A DNA stretch of 11,556 nucleotides from positions 7,923-19,478 of the forward strand of contig DJRC01000083.1 of NCBI GenBank assembly GCA_002437735.1, read 5' to 3'. Within the stretch, counting starts at the first letter, position 1. Each line of letters starts with the position of its first letter. A model generated the notes under the pieces. That model worked only from the letters and a program-made list of their open reading frames with translations, made no database searches and was not told the origin of the DNA. The DNA comes from Oscillospiraceae bacterium UBA6370. GTDB taxonomy: Bacteria; Bacillota; Clostridia; Oscillospirales; Oscillospiraceae. A program made the position numbers and the translations under genes. Shown one piece after another: positions 7,532 through 11,556 of the stretch.

Positions 7532-7562
7532 AAAGCCGCGTCTGCATGAGGACGCGGTTTTT
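7532..7562 (+). terminator. Intrinsic terminator of an unidentified + strand transcript
   Basis: The 7-bp stem CCGCGTC/GACGCGG (7536-7542 with 7551-7557) has an 8-base loop and is followed by TTTTT (7558-7562... ending TTTTTG). Flanking AAA/TTT extends the pairing. No gene upstream on the + strand accounts for it. Confidence 0.78.
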
Positions 7563-7588
7563 GTCGATTTCAGACGGTTTACATAGAT

Positions 7589-7730
7589 ATGAAGAAGATC
7601 AAAAGTAAGAAATGTGCGTGTTCCGAAGAAAACCGAGCCGCTTTGTATTGGCGGCTGCAAGGTCACGGTGCGGTATCAGAAAGAGAATAATCCTAAAGCG
7701 GCATAGTCCGTTCGGTCGATTTTAGTCTGA
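7589..7730 (+). pseudogene. Broken small ORF ahead of the recombinase remnant
   Basis: Two frames together give a plausible small protein. From the ATG at 7589 the frame reads MKKIKSKK. After an apparent one-base shift near 7613 the next frame reads VRVPKKTEPLCIGG, then CKVTVRYQKENNPKAA, a TAG stop (7704-7706), and SVRSILV before TGA. The pattern suggests a frameshift plus a nonsense change. A short basic ORF commonly precedes serine recombinase genes on Firmicutes elements (TnpW-type and similar small proteins), and this could be such a remnant. That assignment is inference. No good ribosome binding site is visible. Confidence 0.35.
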
Positions 7731-7737
7731 TACCCAT

Positions 7738-8633
7738 GTGGACAAGCTCCTAAACTACATCCGCTATTGGCAGGCGTCCGGTGAAAGCATCAAAACCTCT
7801 ATCCGTACCAAGACGAGGATCGGTCAGCTCACCGAAGAGGGCCACTATACCGGCGGAATGATCCCTTACGGATATCGTCCACAACGACCATCAACCGCAT
7901 TCTTAAAAATGTACTCTATACGGGAATTATCAGCAACGGCGAAAGCAAGTCCGAGCCTATCGAGGAACTGCGTATCGTTGATGATGATATCTTCCACAGA
8001 GCGCAAGGGGTGCTGGAGAACCGCAGGACGCACCACAATGAAGTCCCGCTCAACACGCGCGGGCAGTCCTTGCTGGTGGGAAACATCTATTGCGGTCACT
8101 GCGGCGGTCGACTCACGCTGACAACGAGCGGCAGGAAGTATGTGCGAAAGGACGGCACCGTTCGCCGTGAGGTCCGCGCCCGCTATCAATGTCATTACAA
8201 CAAACGGCACCCTGGGGCGTGTGATGGTCAGTCCGGCTACGGTGTGACAAAGCTGGACGCCATCGTAGGCCGCGTGATCCGTATGCAATTTGAGCACATC
8301 AAGAATGCCCCTGCACAGGCAATCATTCGGGAACAGCAGACGCGAGACGTTGAAGAAGCGCAGCAGTCCCTTGAGCACTGCATTGCCAACACGCAGAGCA
8401 TACAAGCCGAATACTCGCAAATCGTGAGCTGGGCCGAAATGTACGATAACTGCTCCTTTGAAGCGAAGAAAATGATCGTGGCGCAGTTTGTAAAGGGCGT
8501 GTATGTTCATAAGGACTATGAGATAGAGATCGAGTTTAACGTATCCTTTGAGGACTTCAAGGTGTTTACTTTGGAGCAGGAAACGCAAAAAAAACAGGAG
8601 TCCGAAGCATCACTGCTTCAGACTTCTGCTTGA
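7738..8633 (+). pseudogene. Remnant of a large serine recombinase (mobile-element integrase)
   Basis: Large serine recombinases integrate and excise mobile elements. Only the middle and C-terminal parts remain. From 7738 one frame reads DKLLNYIRYWQASGES, then TGGMIPYGYR. At about 7880 the homology jumps to another frame, TTINRILKNVLYTG, which runs to the TGA at 8631-8633. Between PYGYR and TTINR intact relatives carry some 50-60 residues that are missing here. The N-terminal resolvase domain with the catalytic serine is absent. A zinc ribbon (YCGHCGGRL ... YQCHYN ... ACDGQSGY) and a short coiled coil remain, then the C-terminal SWAEMYDNCSFEAKKM and VYVHKDYEIEIEFNVSFEDF. The coiled coil also looks shortened compared with relatives, from memory. 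Base composition is less GC-rich than the flanks, as expected for acquired DNA. It cannot encode a working recombinase. Confidence 0.88.
8587..8625 (-). terminator. Intrinsic terminator of the tRNA-Ala gene
   Basis: On the minus strand AGTCTGAAGCA pairs with TGCTTCGGACT (8624-8614 with 8609-8599, one U-G pair) around a 4-base loop. A short CCTG spacer and eight T's (8594-8587) follow. It begins about ten bases after the tRNA CCA end. It lies wholly inside the end of the recombinase reading frame on the other strand. Confidence 0.85.
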
Positions 8634-8709
8634 TGGTGGACCTGAAGGGATTCGAACCCACGACCTTACGGATGCGAACCGTACGCTCTCCCAACTGAGC
8701 TACAGGCCC
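8634..8709 (-). tRNA. tRNA-Ala, anticodon CGC
   Basis: A 76-base tRNA with encoded CCA, folding fully. The acceptor stem is GGGCCTG/CAGGTCC with the G3-U70 pair that marks alanine tRNAs. The D-arm is GCTC-AGTTGGGA-GAGC. The anticodon stem is TACGG/CCGTA with loop TTCGCAT, so positions 34-36 are CGC and it reads GCG codons. The T-arm is GTGGG-TTCGAAT-CCCTT. The T-stem has a U50-U64 mismatch and a G49-U65 wobble, which is slightly irregular. Its own promoter and terminator are both visible. GCG is common in the genes here, which fits the presence of this isoacceptor. Confidence 0.95.
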
Positions 8710-8729
8710 ATGAACTTTTCAGCCCGCAT

Positions 8730-8758
8730 ATCATATCACAGGTTTTCCCATTTGTGAA
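8730..8758 (-). promoter_or_regulatory. tRNA-Ala promoter
   Basis: On the minus strand, -35 TTCACA (8758-8753) and -10 TATGAT (8735-8730) are separated by 17 bases. Each box is one base off the sigma-A consensus. The predicted start is near 8723, about 14 bases before the mature tRNA 5' end. Confidence 0.78.
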
Positions 8759-8790
8759 GTCCTTTTTTCACTTTTTTCAAAAAATTTTTG
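8759..8790. promoter_or_regulatory. Shared A/T tract between two stable-RNA promoters
   Basis: This stretch is made mostly of T-runs and A-runs (CCTTTTTTCACTTTTTTC, then AAAAAATTTTTG). It fills exactly the space between the -35 box of the tRNA-Ala promoter and the -35 box of the divergent SRP RNA promoter. It is placed as an UP element would be for both. The function is inferred. Confidence 0.45.
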
Positions 8791-8819
8791 TTGCCTTTCC
8801 GAGAGCCGTATCGTATAAT
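8791..8819 (+). promoter_or_regulatory. SRP RNA (ffs) promoter
   Basis: A perfect -10 TATAAT (8814-8819) and a partial -35 TTGCCT (8791-8796) are separated by 17 bases, with an A/T tract upstream. The predicted start near 8826-8834 matches the 5' arm of the SRP RNA. Confidence 0.82.
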
Positions 8820-8833
8820 ATCTTTTGTTATCC

Positions 8834-8970
8834 GTCCTCCGCATACAGCTGCGGGATCGGTCTTGCGCAATGAATGCCCGCGAACCATGTCAGGCGGGGA
8901 ACCGAGCAGCATTAAGCGGGACCAGTCATGTGCCGCAAGGGCGCCGGTCACGCAGCTGTATACGGAGGAC
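8834..8970 (+). ncRNA. ffs: Signal recognition particle RNA (4.5S-type)
   Basis: RNA core of the signal recognition particle, which binds Ffh and targets membrane proteins cotranslationally. The conserved apical domain is present: CCATGTCAGG, then CGG-GGAA-CCG with the GGAA tetraloop at 8898-8901, then AGCAGC (8905-8910), the Ffh-binding internal loop. The ends (8834-8853 and 8951-8970) pair over 20 bases with a single mismatch, giving a rod of about 137 bases. That is short compared with the 270-base B. subtilis RNA, so I see no room for an Alu domain. A short TTTT follows at 8972-8975. Exact ends are estimated from the pairing. It stands directly ahead of dnaX, the usual Bacillota arrangement. 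Confidence 0.93.
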
Positions 8971-9002
8971 CTTTTCTATCCTCACGAAAGGGGCGATGTG
9001 GT

Positions 9003-10739
9003 ATGTATCAGGCGCTGTACCGCAAGTGGCGGCCCAAGACCTTCTCCGACGTGGTCGGGCAGGAGCACGTCACCGAAACACTGCAGCGGCAGGTCGCGGA
9101 GGGACGGCTCTCGCACGCCTACCTCTTCACCGGCACGCGCGGCACGGGCAAAACCACCTGCGCGAAGATCCTCGCCAAGGCGGTCAACTGTGAGCATCCC
9201 GAGAACGGCAACCCCTGCAACAAATGTCCAAGCTGCCTCGGCATTGAGTCCGGCGGCTTTCTCGATGTGATGGAGCTCGACGCTGCCTCGAACAACGGCG
9301 TGGACCACGTCCGCGCGCTGCGGGACGAGGCCATCTATTCCCCCGCGCAGGTGAAAAAGCGCGTGTACATCATCGACGAGGTGCATATGCTCTCCATCGC
9401 GGCGTTCAACGCGCTGCTGAAAATTCTGGAGGAGCCGCCGGAGCACTTGATGTTCATTCTGGCGACGACCGAGCTGCACAAGGTGCCCGCGACCATTCTC
9501 TCACGCTGTCAGCGCTTCGCGTTCCGCCGCATCCTGCCGCGCGAGATCGTGGGACGGCTGAACTACATCGCGGAGCAGGAGGGCATCGACCTCCGGCCGG
9601 ACGGCGCGGAGCTGCTTGCGCACATTGCCGACGGCGCGCTGCGCGACGCGCTGAGTCTCTTAGACCAGTGTGCGGCGGCGGGCGGGACCATCGACAGTGC
9701 GGCGGTGCTCGACGCGCTGGGACTGGCGGGCAACCTCCAGACCGCGCAGCTGATGGACTGCGTTCTGCGGCGCGACACAAAGGCCGCACTGCTGCTGCTC
9801 CACCGGCTCTACGGCAGCGGCAAGGATGTGGGCGCGGTGCTCGGTGAGCTGTCCGCGCTCGCGCGCGACCTGCTCATTTCCAAAACGGCTCCCGAGGGCG
9901 GCGCGGCGCTGCTCACGGGCGGCTACGACGGCCAAACGATGGACGGCCTTTTGCGGCAGGCCGACAGTGCGCGGCTCATCGCCATCTGCACCACGCTCCA
10001 GCGCGCGGCGGCAGACATGAACGTGAGCGTCAACCGCCGCACGGACGCGGAGCTGTGTCTCTTGAAGCTCTGCGACGAAACGCTCTCCGGCGACCTGAGC
10101 GCCATCAACGCGCGGCTCGCACGGCTCGAACAGCAGATGGCCGCGGGCGTGCGCTATGCTGCCGCGGAAAGCGCGGCGCAGCCGGTGCCCGCGCCGTCGG
10201 AGAAGCCCGCTCCCGCAAAGGCCGCAGCGAAGCCGACAGCCGCGGAGGACGAGGCGCCTCCCCCGTGGGAGGACAGCGCACCCGCCGCGCCGGCGGACGA
10301 GTCCTTTGACGACGCTCCCCCGCCCTACGGCGAGCCGGCAGAGCCGGAAAGGCCGCAGAGCGCGAGGCCGGCTCCCGCGCCGCAGACCGCAGAGCCGAAG
10401 GCGGAAGCGACCGGGCCGGCCGGCGACAGCGACATCTGGCTCACGCTGATGGAGAGCTACAAAAACCGGCTCACGCCCGACAAGCGCGCGTTCGTCGGTC
10501 AGGCGGACGGGCGGCTCGCCAACGGCGTGCTGACGGTCTACTGTCCGACGGCGGTGACGAAGGCCATGCTCGATACCGAGGCAGTCGCCGCGGTGCTGCG
10601 CGAGGTGACGGGTCAGAGCGTCGGTCAGGCGATTACCGTGCGCTTTGTGGTCGGTGAGCCGGAGGACGGCAAAAAACGCGACAAATTCCAGGACCTGCTG
10701 CGCATGGGCAGCAAGTTCGATAACTTCAACATCAAGTAA
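9003..10739 (+). CDS. dnaX: DNA polymerase III clamp-loader subunit gamma/tau
   Basis: ATPase that loads the sliding clamp and links the polymerase cores at the replication fork. The 578 residues start MYQALYRKWRPKTF, a classic DnaX N terminus. The AAA+ domain has Walker A GTRGTGKTT (44-52), a four-cysteine zinc module (C63, C72, C75, C78), Walker B with D125/E126 in IIDEVHML, and sensor ILATTE. A clamp-loader collar region follows, then a Pro/Ala/Glu-rich linker (about 380-475) and a tau-type C-terminal domain. I chose the ATG at 9003 because AAAGGGG at 8987-8993 precedes it, while the longer frame from 8928 starts inside the SRP RNA. No convincing programmed frameshift for a gamma form is visible. 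ebfC follows after 19 bases. Confidence 0.97.
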   Translation: MYQALYRKWRPKTFSDVVGQEHVTETLQRQVAEGRLSHAYLFTGTRGTGKTTCAKILAKAVNCEHPENGNPCNKCPSCLGIESGGFLDVMELDAASNNGVDHVRALRDEAIYSPAQVKKRVYIIDEVHMLSIAAFNALLKILEEPPEHLMFILATTELHKVPATILSRCQRFAFRRILPREIVGRLNYIAEQEGIDLRPDGAELLAHIADGALRDALSLLDQCAAAGGTIDSAAVLDALGLAGNLQTAQLMDCVLRRDTKAALLLLHRLYGSGKDVGAVLGELSALARDLLISKTAPEGGAALLTGGYDGQTMDGLLRQADSARLIAICTTLQRAAADMNVSVNRRTDAELCLLKLCDETLSGDLSAINARLARLEQQMAAGVRYAAAESAAQPVPAPSEKPAPAKAAAKPTAAEDEAPPPWEDSAPAAPADESFDDAPPPYGEPAEPERPQSARPAPAPQTAEPKAEATGPAGDSDIWLTLMESYKNRLTPDKRAFVGQADGRLANGVLTVYCPTAVTKAMLDTEAVAAVLREVTGQSVGQAITVRFVVGEPEDGKKRDKFQDLLRMGSKFDNFNIK

Positions 10740-10758
10740 CATCAGGAGGAATACGGAT

Positions 10759-11124
10759 ATGGCAAAGGGTTACAGCGCGCGCCGCGGCTTCTCGAACGGC
10801 GCGGGACAGGCGGCACAGCAGATGCAGATGCAGCAGAAGCTCATGCAGATGCAGCAGGAGATGGCGAAGGCCCAGCAGGAGGTCGAGGAGGCCACCTTCA
10901 CCGCGAGCGTCGGCGGCGGTGTCGTCAGCGCTGCGGCAAACGGCAAGAAGGAGATCACCGCGCTCACCATCAAGCCCGAAGCGGTCGATCCCGAGGACGT
11001 CGAGATGCTGCAGGACCTCGTGATCTCCGCGGTCAACGAGGCGCTGCGTCAGGCGGACGACGCGATGAGCAACCGCATGAACAGCTTCACCAGCGGTCTG
11101 AACATCCCCGGTCTGGGGCTGTAA
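10759..11124 (+). CDS. ebfC: YbaB/EbfC family nucleoid-associated protein
   Basis: A 121-residue member of the small DNA-binding dimer family usually encoded right after dnaX. It has a basic N-terminal tail (MAKGYSARRGF), an unusually Met/Gln-rich helix (about 20-45, QMQMQQKLMQMQQEM), then the family core EVEEATFTASVGGGVVSAAANGKKEI, LTIKPEAVDPEDVEMLQDLV, and a flexible Met/Asn/Gly C terminus ending in NIPGLGL. The start is fixed by AGGAGGA at 10744-10750. An in-frame extension upstream would overlap dnaX and is unnecessary. It is probably cotranscribed with dnaX. In many Bacillota recR comes next, but here a terminator and a convergent gene follow. Confidence 0.95.
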   Translation: MAKGYSARRGFSNGAGQAAQQMQMQQKLMQMQQEMAKAQQEVEEATFTASVGGGVVSAAANGKKEITALTIKPEAVDPEDVEMLQDLVISAVNEALRQADDAMSNRMNSFTSGLNIPGLGL

Positions 11125-11138
11125 GGGCAGAATACAGT

Positions 11139-11181
11139 AAGGAGACGCCATCCATCGGACGGCGTCTCCTTTTTTATTTTT
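11139..11181 (+). terminator. Intrinsic terminator of the dnaX-ebfC unit
   Basis: GGAGACGCC (11141-11149) pairs with GGCGTCTCC (11161-11169). The stem continues past an A/C mismatch into TCC/GGA around a 3-base ATC loop, and is followed by TTTTTTT-A-TTTTT. The T-run contains the stop codon of the convergent MATE gene. The opposite direction lacks a good T-tract. Confidence 0.9.
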
Positions 11182-11556
11182 GGCTCAGGCGTTCGCCGGC
11201 CGCGCGCAGCGTTCTGCGCAGGAAGATGGCCGAGAGCGTCAGGCTCACGAGCTCGGCGATGGGGAACGACCACCACACCAGCTCCAGCCGTCCGGTCAAG
11301 GAGAGCAGATACGCCACCGGCAGCAGCACGCAGATCTGGCGGCAGACCGAGACGATCAGACTGTAGAACGGCGTGCCAAGCGCCTGGAAGACACTGCCCG
11401 AGACGATGCAGAAGCCCGCGAGTGGGAACGTCAGACCGATGATACGCAGCGCGGTCCTGCCGATGGTCAGCATCTCCTCTGAGGGGGAGAAGAGACCGAG
11501 CAGCGTACCGGGGATGATCTCGAAGAGCGCAAGACCCACGCACATGATGGCAATGG
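11174..11556 (-). CDS. MATE-family multidrug/Na+ antiporter, 3' part only
   Basis: The C-terminal 127 or so residues of a membrane transporter, with the 5' part beyond the window edge. The segments FEIIPGTLLGLFSPSEEML, ALRIIGLTFPLAGF, VSGSVFQALGTPFYSLIVS, RQICVLLPVAYLL and WWSFPIAELVSL match the last membrane helices of MATE exporters, which pump cationic drugs in exchange for Na+ or H+. FQALG and RQ...LLP are typical of the family. The frame stays open to the window end, so the ATG at 11545 is internal. The TAA stop (11176-11174) lies in the T-run of the ebfC terminator. Substrate cannot be told from the sequence. Confidence 0.88.
   Translation of the reverse strand, partial: IAIMCVGLALFEIIPGTLLGLFSPSEEMLTIGRTALRIIGLTFPLAGFCIVSGSVFQALGTPFYSLIVSVCRQICVLLPVAYLLSLTGRLELVWWSFPIAELVSLTLSAIFLRRTLRAAGERLSQK

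Noticed and set aside
7289..7549. A possible 86-residue + strand protein
   Set aside because: It overlaps the putP promoter, runs into the terminator hairpin at its end, has no good ribosome binding site, and matches no family I know.
9351..9360. Possible slippery run GAAAAAG for a dnaX frameshift
   Set aside because: It lies before Walker B, far too early to give a gamma subunit, and is not the A-AAA-AAG heptamer with a stem following.
9660..10742. A 360-codon minus-strand frame across dnaX
   Set aside because: Antisense shadow of dnaX with Arg/Leu/His-rich composition and no recognisable domain.
1..11556. CRISPR array, rRNA gene or insertion sequence with inverted repeats
   Set aside because: No regularly spaced repeats, no rRNA motifs and no transposase were seen. 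The only mobile-element trace is the recombinase remnant.

Overview
This is a chromosomal window from a GC-rich member of the Bacillota, most likely class Clostridia and probably an Oscillospiraceae-type gut organism. That placement is inferred from four things: the clustered glycolysis genes, strong AGGAGG-type ribosome binding sites, an SRP RNA gene directly upstream of dnaX followed by a YbaB/EbfC gene, and a SpoIIQ-like peptidase. No 16S or other species marker is present.

Layout. (1) Bases 1-4672 carry a lower-glycolysis block on the + strand: the 3' part of pgk, then tpiA, gpmI (cofactor-independent phosphoglycerate mutase) and eno. Together they convert 1,3-bisphosphoglycerate to phosphoenolpyruvate and balance the triose phosphates. 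A strong hairpin terminator lies between gpmI and eno. The pgk-tpiA gap contains an extra, slightly mutated copy of the pgk 3' end. (2) At 4787-5503 is a membrane-anchored M23 peptidase resembling SpoIIQ. It faces a convergent sodium/proline symporter gene (putP, minus strand, 5576-7096), and a two-way terminator lies between them. (3) Bases 7300-8633 are a poorer-quality, lower-GC accessory patch. It holds an unassigned possibly structured stretch ending in a good terminator, a broken small ORF, and a decayed large serine recombinase that lacks its catalytic domain and carries a frameshifting deletion. (4) A tRNA-Ala(CGC) on the minus strand abuts the recombinase remnant, and its terminator hairpin lies inside the recombinase reading frame. 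(5) Diverging from the tRNA is the SRP RNA gene (ffs), followed by dnaX (clamp loader tau subunit) and a YbaB/EbfC nucleoid protein gene. (6) The window ends in the 3' part of a MATE-family transporter gene on the minus strand, converging on ebfC.

Most of the window is conserved housekeeping sequence, and I do not see a clear new defence or biosynthetic system. The items most worth a second look are the 34-bp duplication of the pgk 3' end, the terminator that leaves no room for an eno promoter, the orphan structured segment at about 7381-7562, and the way the recombinase remnant and tRNA terminator share sequence.
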